A stretch of 64,000 bases of DNA from Ruminococcus sp. NK3A76 (GTDB lineage Bacteria > Bacillota > Clostridia > Oscillospirales > Ruminococcaceae). Positions within the stretch are counted from its first letter, which is position 1. Every line of letters begins with the position of its first letter. A program made the translations under genes and the position numbers. The notes under the pieces are model-generated. The model did not search any database and was not told the DNA's origin. It was given only the letters and a program-made list of their open reading frames with translations. Shown one piece after another: positions 16,536 to 25,651 of the stretch. The stretch covers positions 62,001 to 126,000 of the forward strand of contig NZ_JMMA01000002.1 in the NCBI RefSeq assembly GCF_000686125.1, in the 5' to 3' direction.

Positions 16536-18614
16536 TCAATGATTGATGATAGAGTTGTAGGTACTGCCATTGAGGTTGAGCGTGATGCTGCCGCCGTTTA
16601 TAGAGATATCCTCATCACTTGCATAGGTGCATACATTGCGCTGTGTCGAAAGCTCGAAGTCTACATCTGCGTTGGTTATCGAAAGCCTGCTCCTGCCCTT
16701 GAAACCGCCTATCGACAGTGCGTCTATTCCGTCACCGAAGGTGTGGAACGAGCAGTTCTCTATCCTTACTGACGAGTCATTGTTGAGCGAGCCGCAGCAG
16801 GTCATTTCGGTGCCGTTTGCGTGGATAGTAATGCTTGCGTTCTCAAACCTGACATCTGAAGGGCCGTTTACCGAGCCGATACAGGTGAGTAACCGGCTGT
16901 AGCCATAAGCCCTGATGCTCGACCTGGTTATGCTTACCGTGGCATCGCCGCCCAGCGCTCCGATTATCGCATTGCAGCCGCCTGCTGCTCTTGCCTCATA
17001 GTCGCAGTTGTCGATATTCAAAACCGTGCTGCCGTCGAGCGAGCCCAAGCATACACCGCCTGCGCCGTGACATTCAAGCTCGTATTCGCCGCTGCATATC
17101 TGTATGTTTCCGCCGAGCCCCGAGCCTATGCATACGCCCGAATGGCTGGTGGATTTGATCCTGATAAGTGCATTGTGTTTGAATATAATGTCGCCGTGCC
17201 GTGAGTTTACATCGTTGCCGATGCCGTAGTAATCGGCATTGCCAAGGAATATCTCCAGCAGACCCTTGCCCTCTACGCACAGTGAAGCGCCCACCGGCAC
17301 CTTGATGCCGCTGTTGTCGAGCCTGTTGTCACCTGCGATGACAAGCGTGCTGCGGCATTTGTCACTGAAGCTGATGCACGGCCTGTGAACGTCGTTTGAA
17401 AGGTGTGCGTGGTGAAGCACTATCCTGCCCTCGTAGCCGTCTGCCACGTCAATGTGTATGTCGGTGTCAAGATAAGGCGTTCCGGTGACTGTTATCTCGC
17501 CGGTGCTGTAGCCGCTTCCGATAAGTATGCAGCTGTAGCCCTCTCTGGTGAGCTTTTCAAGCGACACACGCTCGTCCTGTGCGGCGGTGTAGACCTTTGT
17601 CCTTCTTCCGTGTTCGTGCTCGTCTCTGCACTGCTTTATCTGTGACCTTATCTTGTAGGGGATAGCGCTCAGCACTTCGGGTGAAGGCCTTGCAGTATAG
17701 AAGCCCTGTATAAGGTCAACGCCGAGAAGAATCACCGTGCGAAGCTCCTGCTCGTTCTCTATGCCCTCGGCAAGTGCCATTATCTGGTTTGAATGGCAGA
17801 AGTCGATTATCTCCCTGACAAAGTGCTTTTTGTTGGGGTTGTCCTGTATGCCGCTCAGCAGCGAGCGGTCTATCTTGACAAAGTTTGGGGTGTATCTGAG
17901 CAGATTGCTGATATTGGAATAGCCTGTGCCGTAGTCGTCGATCGCTATCCTGACACCCAGGCGGGTGTATTTCTCCTTGATGATGTTGAGCTCCTTGTCG
18001 GTGTATTCCGACTGCTCGGTCATCTCCACCACCACTATATCAGACAGCTCTTCAAGCATATGCTCTATCTCACGCTCTGTCTCAGGGTGCATACGCACGC
18101 TCGGCATACTGTTTATGAATACAGGCCGCTCTGCGAAAAGTGCTCTGTGATCGCTTATATAGTTGAGCATATTAGTGAAGGTATACTGCTCTATCTCGCC
18201 GAGCCTGTCCATAAAGGCTGCGTATTTTAAGATATGGAAAGGGGTTATGCCCTGGATATCGCCCGAGCGCATAAGTGCCTCGTATGAGTATATCTCGCCG
18301 TTGTCTGCCCTGACGATAGGCTGAAAATGGTATGTGAAGAGGTTGTCGTCTATCAGCCCCTTGACCTTTGCAAGCTCCTGCCGCTCCTGGTCGGAGAGCT
18401 TTTCCTCCTGCTCGGCAAGTGCAGCATTGACTTTTATCCTCAGCTCGTCAAGCTCTGAAACGAGGGTGAGAATGCTGTCCTTGAGCCGCAAAGACTCACG
18501 GCTGCCGTAGTTGTACAGCATATCGGAATATTTCTTGCACAGCTCTTTTATATCGCCGCCGTCATTTATCTGCTCTATGAACTCTGTCAGCAGCAACAGC
18601 TCGGTGCTTTCCAT
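16536..18614 (-). CDS. EAL c-di-GMP phosphodiesterase fused to a C-terminal repeat domain, 692 aa
   Basis: A helical N-terminus (1-90) leads to an EAL domain (about 94-325) with the residues needed for hydrolysis of c-di-GMP. These are YEALMR (Glu112), FIN (Asn168), VEM (Glu197), IDDYGTG (Asp226/227), VKID (Lys247), LAEGIE (Glu283, Glu286) and QGF (Gln303). Residues 370-692 are a glycine- and serine-rich repetitive beta domain, with units such as SGVCIGSGLGGNIQICSG and NAIIGALGGDATVSI. It looks like a beta-helix or autotransporter-like carbohydrate-binding fold. No signal peptide or membrane helix is present, so both halves should be cytoplasmic. ATG 18614 (MESTELL) is preferred over ATG 18674 because it alone has a GAGGG ribosome site. 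The role of the repeat half is unknown. Confidence 0.85.
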   Translation of the reverse strand: MESTELLLLTEFIEQINDGGDIKELCKKYSDMLYNYGSRESLRLKDSILTLVSELDELRIKVNAALAEQEEKLSDQERQELAKVKGLIDDNLFTYHFQPIVRADNGEIYSYEALMRSGDIQGITPFHILKYAAFMDRLGEIEQYTFTNMLNYISDHRALFAERPVFINSMPSVRMHPETEREIEHMLEELSDIVVVEMTEQSEYTDKELNIIKEKYTRLGVRIAIDDYGTGYSNISNLLRYTPNFVKIDRSLLSGIQDNPNKKHFVREIIDFCHSNQIMALAEGIENEQELRTVILLGVDLIQGFYTARPSPEVLSAIPYKIRSQIKQCRDEHEHGRRTKVYTAAQDERVSLEKLTREGYSCILIGSGYSTGEITVTGTPYLDTDIHIDVADGYEGRIVLHHAHLSNDVHRPCISFSDKCRSTLVIAGDNRLDNSGIKVPVGASLCVEGKGLLEIFLGNADYYGIGNDVNSRHGDIIFKHNALIRIKSTSHSGVCIGSGLGGNIQICSGEYELECHGAGGVCLGSLDGSTVLNIDNCDYEARAAGGCNAIIGALGGDATVSITRSSIRAYGYSRLLTCIGSVNGPSDVRFENASITIHANGTEMTCCGSLNNDSSVRIENCSFHTFGDGIDALSIGGFKGRSRLSITNADVDFELSTQRNVCTYASDEDISINGGSITLNLNGSTYNSIINH

Positions 18615-18676
18615 TTTCACGCCCTCTTTCATACAGGCAAAGGCCTGACCATAATATGTTATAATGAGTTTCATAT

Positions 18677-18705
18677 ATTATAACATATTATTTTGAAGAT
18701 TGCAA
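18677..18705 (-). promoter_or_regulatory. promoter for the EAL gene
   Basis: On the minus strand TTGCAA (18705-18700) and TATAAT (18682-18677) are 17 bp apart. They are 62 bp before the preferred ATG. Confidence 0.65.
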
Positions 18706-18726
18706 TAGATATTGTGTAAATACACC

Positions 18727-18754
18727 AAAAAATCCCCCGACAGATGTCAGGGGA
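18727..18754 (-). terminator. terminator of the phosphoglucomutase gene
   Basis: TCCCC-GACA (18733-18742, with a bulge) pairs with TGTC-GGGGA (18745-18754). On the minus strand TTTTTT follows. Confidence 0.75.
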
Positions 18755-18783
18755 TATATGGATATCAGTTTGTTATTTTTTTA

Positions 18784-20505
18784 TCAGAAACCGAGTATCT
18801 TGGCAAAATCAGCCGATATAGTTTCCTCCAAAGCCTTTGCAGCATCTCTGCTGTCGCCGATAGTTGTGTAGTAAGCCTTTATCTTGGGCTCTGTGCCGGA
18901 GGGGCGTATGATAACGCTTGCGCCCTGTTCGAGCCTGAATGCCAGAACGTCGCTCTTGGGCAGCTCGATAGCAGTCTTTGCACCTGTAGCGAGGTCTGTC
19001 TCCTCAGATGCGATGTAGTCGCCTACCTTTTCGACCTTAAGGCCGCCGATAGTCTTGGGCGGGTCAGAACGCAGGGAGGACATTATCTCCTTCATTCTCT
19101 CCATACCGCTTGCGCCCTCGCACTGGAAGGAACTCTGTGTATGAACGTAGTTGCCGTACTGCTGATACATAGCCTCTCTTGCATCGAGGAGGGATATGCC
19201 CTTTGTGCGGTAGAATGCAGCCATCTCGCAGATGAGCATGGAAGCATTTACAGCGTCCTTGTCTCTTACATAGCCGCCGGAGAGGTAGCCGTAGCTCTCC
19301 TCAAAGCCGAATATATATCTGTTGTCCTCGCCCTTCTGCTCTAAGAAGCCTATCTGCTCGCCTATGAACTTGAAGCCTGTGAGGACTTCTCTGAGCTCAA
19401 CGTTATACTCAGCAGCTATCTTCTTGCATATATCAGTTGTAACGATAGTCTTTACTGCTACAGGGTCCTTGGGCATTGTGCCGAGAGCTGTTCTCTCCTG
19501 ACAAATATACTTAAGGAGCATAGCGCCGACTTCGTTGCCGCTGAAAAGCACATAGCCGCCGTTTTTGTTGTCGGGAACTGCGATACCTACTCTGTCGCAG
19601 TCAGGGTCAGTAGCAAGGAGCAGGTCAGGCTTGACCTTCTCGCAGAGCTCTAAGCCCTTTGCGAGAGCTTCCTTTATCTCAGGGTTCGGGAACGGGCAGG
19701 TGGGGAAGTTGCCGTCAGGCATCTCCTGCTCGGGAACGACTGTTACGTCCTTTATGCCTATTCTCTTAAGTATCTCTCTTACCGGCTTGTTGCCTGTGCC
19801 GTTAAGAGGAGTGTAAACTACCTTAAGGCCGCTGTCAGCCACGAGGTCAGTGTGAATGCCCTCTTCAAGCACTCTCTTGTAGTATGCCTCGATGATGTCG
19901 TCACCTATATAGCTTATCATGCCGCTTGCAACAGCAGCCTCATAGTCAGTTACCTTAGCGCCGCCAAACATATCAACAGCATTTATCTTGCCTATCACAG
20001 TGTTTGCAACGTCAAGAGTTATTTGACAGCCGTCCTCACCGTATACCTTGTAGCCGTTGTACTTAGCAGGGTTGTGGGAAGCGGTTATCATGATACCTGC
20101 CTGAGCCTTGCAGGCTCTTACTGCCCAGGAAAGGCAGGGGGTAGGCATAAGCTCCTTATAGATGTATACCTTTATGCCGTTTGCTGCCAGAACTGCTGCT
20201 GCCTCCTGTGCAAACTTTGTGGATTTTATTCTTGAATCATAGGATATAGCAACTGCGCCGTTTTCAAATGTGCCGTTTACATAATCTGCAAGACCCTGTG
20301 TAGCTCGTCTTATAGTATATATATTGAGCCTGTAAGCGCCTGCGCCTATAACACCTCTTAAGCCGCCTGTGCCGAATTCAAGGTCACGGTAGAAGCGGTC
20401 GATTATAGCCTCCTCATCGCCCTCTATGCTCTTAAGCTCAGTTACGAGGTCGGGGTCATCTACTGCTTTTTCACACCAAAGGCTGTAAAGCTCCATTTCT
20501 TTCAT
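18784..20505 (-). CDS. phosphoglucomutase / phosphomannomutase (alpha-D-phosphohexomutase), 573 aa
   Basis: This enzyme interconverts hexose 1- and 6-phosphates through a phosphoserine. It shows an RFYRDLEFGTGGLRG N-terminus and the catalytic loop ITASHNPAKYNGYK, whose Ser near residue 142 is the phosphorylated one. It also shows the metal loop ATDPDCDRVGIA, the sugar-binding loop FGFEESYGYLSGG, and the phosphate-binding RPSGTEPKIKAY. Length and motifs match the long Firmicutes PgcA-type mutases. A frame from 20673 is open, but ATG 20505 (MKEMELYS) follows AAAGGACGG and gives the usual N-terminus. It is a single gene with its own promoter and terminator and is probably housekeeping (glycogen and cell-wall sugar supply). 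Confidence 0.93.
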   Translation of the reverse strand: MKEMELYSLWCEKAVDDPDLVTELKSIEGDEEAIIDRFYRDLEFGTGGLRGVIGAGAYRLNIYTIRRATQGLADYVNGTFENGAVAISYDSRIKSTKFAQEAAAVLAANGIKVYIYKELMPTPCLSWAVRACKAQAGIMITASHNPAKYNGYKVYGEDGCQITLDVANTVIGKINAVDMFGGAKVTDYEAAVASGMISYIGDDIIEAYYKRVLEEGIHTDLVADSGLKVVYTPLNGTGNKPVREILKRIGIKDVTVVPEQEMPDGNFPTCPFPNPEIKEALAKGLELCEKVKPDLLLATDPDCDRVGIAVPDNKNGGYVLFSGNEVGAMLLKYICQERTALGTMPKDPVAVKTIVTTDICKKIAAEYNVELREVLTGFKFIGEQIGFLEQKGEDNRYIFGFEESYGYLSGGYVRDKDAVNASMLICEMAAFYRTKGISLLDAREAMYQQYGNYVHTQSSFQCEGASGMERMKEIMSSLRSDPPKTIGGLKVEKVGDYIASEETDLATGAKTAIELPKSDVLAFRLEQGASVIIRPSGTEPKIKAYYTTIGDSRDAAKALEETISADFAKILGF

Positions 20506-20548
20506 ATCAATTATCCGTCCTTTCAATAAGATTACCGGGTACGTTACT

Positions 20549-20576
20549 ATTATACCATAATTTCGGTAAGTTGCAA
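20549..20576 (-). promoter_or_regulatory. promoter for the phosphoglucomutase gene
   Basis: On the minus strand TTGCAA (20576-20571) and TATAAT (20554-20549) are 16 bp apart. Confidence 0.6.
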
Positions 20577-20723
20577 TAGATTTACAAAAAAGTTTACTTT
20601 TTAAACATTGAAAACGTATGCAATTTCGGGGAAAGATATAACAAATCACAAACAAAAACGTTTTCGGACGCACAAAACAGGCCGTCGTTTTTTGTGACCT
20701 TTGACGAAAGGAAAGGGTTTCTC

Positions 20724-20752
20724 TTGAAAGAATAGCAAAATAGTGCTATAAT
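20724..20752 (+). promoter_or_regulatory. promoter for the YwqG-like gene
   Basis: TTGAAA (20724-20729) and TATAAT (20747-20752) are 17 bp apart, 45 bp before the gene. The rest of 20,506-20,797 shows only AT-rich spacer. Confidence 0.65.
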
Positions 20753-20797
20753 TATATTGTATTATTGAAGCATTTTAACTGAAAAGGAGAAATGATC

Positions 20798-21637
20798 ATG
20801 GAGCTTGAACAGATGATCAGCAGAGTAGATGAACTGCTGCCGCCGCAGCCTGCGGTAAGGCTGACGATAAGCAATGGTGAATGCACGGTTTTTGACAGCA
20901 AGTTAGGCGGAACGCCCTATTTCCCGAAGGATATGGAATACCCGAGGGGTAAGAAAAATAAATTTGAGGGGCAGCCGCTGCTGCTGCTCGCACAGCTCAA
21001 TTTTGAGCAGATCCCGAACATTCCCGACTTTCCGACTAAGGGGATACTCCAGTTTTTCATAGCGGCTGATGACCTTTACGGAATGTCGCCCGATTACGGC
21101 GAGGAAATGGCACACCAGCATAATTTCAGGGTGATATATCACGAGAATATCATCACAGATACATCGCTCCTTCTCTCGGAAGATGAGATACCTGCACCCG
21201 AGGTCGATGATATGTATATGCCGTTTACAGGCGAATTCAAGCTCACAGCAGGCGAGCCTGAGAAAATGCAGGCAAATATATTTGATTTCCGCTTCGGAGA
21301 TGCTTTTGTCAAGGCATATAATGAGTTTGCAGACGAGCCTGTCGAGGAATTGTGGGATATCGATGACAGCATTACCGATCCGCTTTATGACAAGGCAGAT
21401 GATTTCCCGAATGCCGTGATAGGCGGCTACCCGATCTTTACGCAGGACGACCCACGCTGCGTGGAAGATGTGGCTGACTGTGACGTGCTGCTCTTTGAGC
21501 TTGACAGCTATTATAACACGGAAATAGGCATTGACATAATGTGGGGCGACTCGGGCACCGGCTCGTTCATGATACCCCGTGACAGATTAAAGGCACTTGA
21601 TTTTTCAAGGGTGCTTTACAATTATGATTGCTGCTGA
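20798..21637 (+). CDS. YwqG-like DUF1963 protein, 279 aa
   Basis: The sequence matches the YwqG/DUF1963 pattern: a conserved opening SKLGGTPYFPKDMEYP, then LLLLAQLNFEQIP, FPTKGILQFFIAADD, DDPRC and LLFELDSYYNTEIGIDIMWGDSGTGSFMI near the C-terminus. The molecular function of this family is not established. ATG 20792 is only 2 bases after AAGGAG, so ATG 20798 (MELEQMIS) at 8 bases is the better start. It is cytoplasmic and acidic. A lipase gene follows after 34 bp on the same strand with its own GGAAAG ribosome site, so they may share a transcript. Confidence 0.8.
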   Translation: MELEQMISRVDELLPPQPAVRLTISNGECTVFDSKLGGTPYFPKDMEYPRGKKNKFEGQPLLLLAQLNFEQIPNIPDFPTKGILQFFIAADDLYGMSPDYGEEMAHQHNFRVIYHENIITDTSLLLSEDEIPAPEVDDMYMPFTGEFKLTAGEPEKMQANIFDFRFGDAFVKAYNEFADEPVEELWDIDDSITDPLYDKADDFPNAVIGGYPIFTQDDPRCVEDVADCDVLLFELDSYYNTEIGIDIMWGDSGTGSFMIPRDRLKALDFSRVLYNYDCC

Positions 21638-21671
21638 TAAAATACTTATATACAGAAAGGAAAGATAAACT

Positions 21672-22679
21672 ATGACCTACAAAAACGGCTTTTTTAAATC
21701 ATCAGACGGTGAGCACAACATCGCTTACTATGTATTCATGCCCAAGGGCGAGATAAGGGGTGCTGTGCAGATAGTTCACGGAATGTGCGAGTATTTCCTC
21801 AGATACAGAGGCTTTGCTGAATTCCTTGCCGAAAACGGCATCGCTGTGTGCGGCAACGACCACTTAGGCCACGGCAGTTCTGTTTCCTCACCTGAGGATC
21901 TTGGCTATTTCTCACCTGAAAAGGGCTGGCAGAATGCTGTTGAGGATATGTACAAGCTGACAAAGATAATGAAGGCAAAGGTCGGTGATGTGCCTTTTAT
22001 CATGTTTGGTCACAGCATGGGCTCTTTCCTTGCAAGAGTGTATATGATAAAGCACGCAAGCGCACTTGACGGTGCTATAGTATGCGGCACGGGCGACGGC
22101 GTTCCCGGCCTTTCGGCACTTGCTACTGTATGCGATGCAGTTAAGCTCGCAAAGGGTGACCGCTACAGGAGCGAAAAGATAAACAACATAGCATTCGGCA
22201 AATACAACGAGCGCTTCCCTGATGCTGAGCATCCTACAGCATGGCTCACCCGTGATGTGGAAATACAGAAGTCATACATCGACGATGAGAAGTGCGATTT
22301 CATATTCACGGTAAACGGCTTTGAGAACCTTGCAAAGATGCTTGCATATATATCTGACCCACGCTGGTTCGCAGCTTTGAGGAAGGATCTTCCGGTGCTT
22401 ATCGTTTCGGGCTCTGATGACCCTGTAGGCAACTACGGCAAGGGCGTTCAGTCGGTTTACGACAAGCTCAGGGCAAAGGACTGCAATGTAGAGCTCAAGA
22501 TATACGAGGGCGCACGTCACGAGCTTCTCAACGAGACAAACAGAGACGAGGTAATGGCTGATCTGCTCGGCTTTATCAATGATGTGATAAACGGCGACTG
22601 CAATGCTGCCGCTGAGCCTGATGAAGAAGACGAGCTCTCCTACACCGAGGAAACAGAAGACACCACCGAAACGGAGTAA
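21672..22679 (+). CDS. alpha/beta hydrolase (monoacylglycerol lipase / lysophospholipase-like), 335 aa
   Basis: This is a serine hydrolase of the PldB/monoacylglycerol-lipase type. Motifs are IVHGMCEYFLRYRGFAEFL (oxyanion region), GNDHLGHGSS, the nucleophile elbow FGHSMGSFLAR (Ser near residue 115), the Asp loop VSGSDDPVGNYGKGV, and the catalytic His in GARHELLNE. No signal peptide is seen. An acidic C-terminal tail (DEEDELSYTEETEDTTETE) extends beyond the normal family end. It likely hydrolyses ester bonds of lipid-like substrates in the cytosol. The true substrate is unknown. It precedes the YifB gene by 9 bp, a probable operon. Confidence 0.85.
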   Translation: MTYKNGFFKSSDGEHNIAYYVFMPKGEIRGAVQIVHGMCEYFLRYRGFAEFLAENGIAVCGNDHLGHGSSVSSPEDLGYFSPEKGWQNAVEDMYKLTKIMKAKVGDVPFIMFGHSMGSFLARVYMIKHASALDGAIVCGTGDGVPGLSALATVCDAVKLAKGDRYRSEKINNIAFGKYNERFPDAEHPTAWLTRDVEIQKSYIDDEKCDFIFTVNGFENLAKMLAYISDPRWFAALRKDLPVLIVSGSDDPVGNYGKGVQSVYDKLRAKDCNVELKIYEGARHELLNETNRDEVMADLLGFINDVINGDCNAAAEPDEEDELSYTEETEDTTETE

Positions 22680-22688
22680 TGTAAGGCT

Positions 22689-24218
22689 ATGTATGCACAG
22701 GTACACACAGCAGGGCTTTTCGGGCTCAATGCCTTTCCTGTCGATGTTGAGATAGAGGCGAGCGCAGGGCTCGAGAGCTTTGATATAGTAGGCCTTGCCG
22801 ATGCCTCGGTAAGAGAGTCAAGAGACAGGATAAAGAGCGCATTCAGGGTCACGGGGGTGCAGTTTCCGAAGGCCAAGGTGCTCATAAACCTTGCCCCTGC
22901 CGACACGAGGAAGACAGGCTCGGGCTTTGACCTTGCCATAACCATGGCGCTTTTCCGTGTGCTCGGAGTGATAAAGGACGAGCCGCTCGGCGACAGTGCT
23001 TTCTTCGGCGAGGTGGCATTAAACGGCGATATCCGCCCGATAAACGGCATACTGCCTCTTACCATACTTGCCAAAAAGCAGGGCTGCAAGCGTGTCTTCG
23101 TGCCTTTTGACAATGCAAAGGAGGCCTCATGCATAAAGGGTATAGAGGTATACGGCGCCAAGCACATACGAAACATGGTGCTGCACTTTAACGACAGGGA
23201 GAGAATGCTCCCTGCCAAGCCCTACGAGCCGACAGATGACAGCTTTTTCTCGACACTTGATTTCAGAGATGTCAAGGGTCAGCAGTCGGCCAAGTTCGCA
23301 CTGGAGATAGCCGCAGCCGGCGGCCACAACGTGCTGATGATAGGCGCACCCGGCTCGGGCAAGAGTATGCTTGCAAAGCGCATACCCTCGATACTGCCCA
23401 GGATGACATTTGACGAGTCGATAGAGGCTACGAATATCCACTCGGTGGCCGGGCTTGTTGACAAGGACGAGCCGCTGATAATCAGGCGGCCTTTTCGCAG
23501 CCCTCACCACACCGTGTCTACAGCAGGCCTTGCAGGCGGCGGCAGTGTGCCAAGGCCGGGCGAGGTATCGCTTGCGCACGGCGGCGTGCTGTTTTTAGAC
23601 GAGCTGCCGGAGTTTTCAAGGCAGGCACTGGAGCTTTTGCGCCAGCCGCTTGAAGACAAGAAGGTGACTATCGCAAGAGCCGCAGGAAGTGTGACATACC
23701 CCTGCTCTTTCATGCTCATAGCAGCTATGAACCCCTGCCCCTGCGGATATTTCGGACACCCGTCGGGCAGATGCAAATGCAATATGAAGCAGATACATAA
23801 TTATCTTTCGAGGATAAGCGGGCCGATGCTTGACAGGTTCGACCTGCACGTTGATGTGCCGAGCGTTGATTACAGCGAGCTCTCATCAGACACAAAAGAA
23901 GAGCCGAGCGAGGCCATAAGAGAGCGTGTGCAGAAAGCCCGTGACATTCAGAACAAGCGCTTTGAGGGCACATCTGTCACCTGCAATGCGAACATCACCT
24001 CAGACCTTATGAGCGAGGTCTGTGTGCTCAACGACAAGGCCAAGGATATGCTCGGCAAGGTGTTTGACAAGCTGGGGCTGTCTGCAAGAGCGTATGACAA
24101 GATACTGAAGGTCGCACGCACGCTTGCCGACATGGCCGGCAGAGAGGTCATAGACTCAAAGGACATAGGGAGTGCCGTGCAATTCAGAAGCCTTGACAGA
24201 AAATACTGGAGTGTATAA
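22689..24218 (+). CDS. YifB/ComM-family Mg-chelatase-like AAA+ ATPase, 509 aa
   Basis: The full-length family architecture is visible. An N-terminal Lon-protease-like fold (AGLESFDIVGLADASVRESRDRI, FPKAKVLINLAPADTRKTGSGFDLAI) is followed by an AAA+ domain. It has Walker A GAPGSGKSM, Walker B GGVLFLDELPEF, the HTVSTAGLAGGG loop, a cysteine-containing zinc-like segment (NPCPCGYFGHPSGRCKC) and the C-terminal SARAYDKILKVARTLADM. ComM of this family is a hexameric helicase that helps branch migration during natural transformation. The Firmicutes YifB role is less clear. It is the last gene before a strong terminator. Confidence 0.92.
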   Translation: MYAQVHTAGLFGLNAFPVDVEIEASAGLESFDIVGLADASVRESRDRIKSAFRVTGVQFPKAKVLINLAPADTRKTGSGFDLAITMALFRVLGVIKDEPLGDSAFFGEVALNGDIRPINGILPLTILAKKQGCKRVFVPFDNAKEASCIKGIEVYGAKHIRNMVLHFNDRERMLPAKPYEPTDDSFFSTLDFRDVKGQQSAKFALEIAAAGGHNVLMIGAPGSGKSMLAKRIPSILPRMTFDESIEATNIHSVAGLVDKDEPLIIRRPFRSPHHTVSTAGLAGGGSVPRPGEVSLAHGGVLFLDELPEFSRQALELLRQPLEDKKVTIARAAGSVTYPCSFMLIAAMNPCPCGYFGHPSGRCKCNMKQIHNYLSRISGPMLDRFDLHVDVPSVDYSELSSDTKEEPSEAIRERVQKARDIQNKRFEGTSVTCNANITSDLMSEVCVLNDKAKDMLGKVFDKLGLSARAYDKILKVARTLADMAGREVIDSKDIGSAVQFRSLDRKYWSV

Positions 24219-24268
24219 GCGCCCTTCGCCCTAAAAGAATATAGAATAGAGAATAATGAATAAAGAAT

Positions 24269-24311
24269 AATAGAGGTATCGCTTATAATAACGATACCTC
24301 TATTGTTTTTT
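24269..24311. terminator. strong bidirectional terminator
   Basis: A 13-bp perfect stem, AATAGAGGTATCG (24269-24281) with CGATACCTCTATT (24292-24304), is followed by GTTTTTTG. It lies between convergent genes. Confidence 0.9.
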
Positions 24312-24329
24312 GTTCTTTGGCTTGATTTG

Positions 24330-25160
24330 TTACATCACAAAAAATGTCGTCAGGCTGATCGTCAGGAATATAGCGCCTGCTATCATCTCTGATATCTCTT
24401 GATTGATATTGGGGCGGTAGATGTATGAGGGGTCGTTCGGGTCATAGCGAATTTCACAGATATCGCCTATGGCAGGGGCGTTGCGCCCGAAAACACCCTC
24501 TCGTGTTACGAAGATGAAATCCCCGAGCTCATACTGCCAGGTGGGGCAGTAGATGTTGTAGTGATGAGTTCTGCCCATGCCGTCCTTATGGCTGGCAAAG
24601 TGTATATCCTCATAGATGCACTTTGCCATGATCGTCTGCGAGCAGCGTGACATTTTAGCACAGTGCCTTGTAAGCGGCACGGTGAGCATCAGCAGACCTA
24701 TCACCGCAAAGCATATAACTATCAGCCTTATTATATCCCGCTGGGAGATCGACACACCGCCGCCCGTTTCACGGTTATATACTATCATTGCGGGTATGGC
24801 TATCATCAGCGCCCCTCCCACCGGCATGATAAGGATAGGCAGTGAGTCTAACGATATGCCGTCCTTCAACACTGCAATGGTGCCTATCACAAAGAACACC
24901 AGACCCAGCGTTGCTATGCACAGCACCTTATCTATCTGAGCGAACACCGCCATTGATATTATAGCGCCGATAAAGAACGCTATGATCAAAAACGCCTTTA
25001 AGCCTGCGTGGGGGTCTTCACGCTCGGCTTCTGCCTTTTTTCGCTCCTCCTCGGTAGCACCGTTGATTATCGTCTGCTTGCCCTGCGGGTTTTCGATAGA
25101 GTCTACCATATCCTGATAGCTGAAAGTCTTCAGCCGCTCGCCGTTTTTGTTTGTACGCAT
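24330..25160 (-). CDS. membrane protein with DUF3592-like C-terminal region, 276 aa
   Basis: About five membrane helices are visible: AFLIIAFFIGAIISMAVF, IATLGLVFFVIGTIAVL, ILIMPVGGALMIAIPAMIV, LIVICFAVIGLLMLTVPL and a C-terminal AIFLTISLTTFFVM. Between helices 4 and 5 lies a soluble segment (YNIYCPTWQYELG ... GDICEIRYDPNDPSYIYRP), which resembles DUF3592 proteins. An open frame extends to 25316, but ATG 25160 (MRTNKNGERL) follows AAGGAG and is the likely start. The next upstream gene ends 7 bp away on the same strand, so the two are probably co-expressed. The function is unknown. Confidence 0.7.
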   Translation of the reverse strand: MRTNKNGERLKTFSYQDMVDSIENPQGKQTIINGATEEERKKAEAEREDPHAGLKAFLIIAFFIGAIISMAVFAQIDKVLCIATLGLVFFVIGTIAVLKDGISLDSLPILIMPVGGALMIAIPAMIVYNRETGGGVSISQRDIIRLIVICFAVIGLLMLTVPLTRHCAKMSRCSQTIMAKCIYEDIHFASHKDGMGRTHHYNIYCPTWQYELGDFIFVTREGVFGRNAPAIGDICEIRYDPNDPSYIYRPNINQEISEMIAGAIFLTISLTTFFVM

Positions 25161-25167
25161 TGTTGTT

Positions 25168-25614
25168 TTACTCCTTGTCTGTAATATTTTCGGGTGGTTC
25201 GCTGTCCGGCTGTTCGTCTTGCTCGGTCGTCTGTTCACCGTTCCTTGCCTTGCGGCACTCTTGCAGCTTTCTGTCGGCATTATATCCCAAAGCACAGCCG
25301 ATACTCTCTGAAACAAAAATAATAAAAAGCAGCATTATCGCCGCCAAACCGTCAAGCCCTCTTAATGACAGGGGTGGTAATTCAAGATATACATCAAAAA
25401 ACATCAGTGCAAATGATGACATCCAGTGAATAGCCAGTGTGGGCTTTGCAAATGTGACCGCAAATGAGATAATAAAGAATATCGCTCCAAAGCCGATCAG
25501 GCTTGATATCCTGCTGTTAAGAGCAAGCTTCAGCATACCGAAGATAAACAGTATGTTGGCTATGTAGGTCAGTATTATGATGAGAATGCGGTAACGCTTT
25601 GGGAGGGCTTTCAT
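25168..25614 (-). CDS. small integral membrane protein, 148 aa
   Basis: Four membrane helices can be drawn: ILIIILTYIANILFIFGML, LIGFGAIFFIISFAVTFA, SSFALMFFDVYLEL and LAAIMLLFIIFVSESIG. A charged cytosolic tail rich in Glu, Gln and Pro follows (EQTTEQDEQPDSEPPEN). No family was recognised. The start ATG 25614 has AAAGGAG 7 bases upstream. It is paired with the DUF3592-like membrane gene 7 bp downstream on the same strand, which suggests a two-gene unit, but nothing in the sequence tells the role. Confidence 0.65.
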   Translation of the reverse strand: MKALPKRYRILIIILTYIANILFIFGMLKLALNSRISSLIGFGAIFFIISFAVTFAKPTLAIHWMSSFALMFFDVYLELPPLSLRGLDGLAAIMLLFIIFVSESIGCALGYNADRKLQECRKARNGEQTTEQDEQPDSEPPENITDKE

Positions 25615-25651
25615 TTTTTTGCTCCTTTATGTGTGTTTGCGGGGAGCGGTA

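Noticed and set aside
13609-18614. Repeats suggestive of a CRISPR array
   Set aside because: The repetition is coding: beta-helix coils with codon-level divergence. There are no identical repeats with unique spacers and no cas genes.
20581-20700. Catabolite-response (cre)-like stretches TGAAAACGTATGCA and AAAAACGTTTTC
   Set aside because: They match the consensus only partly and are not placed at a clear promoter element.
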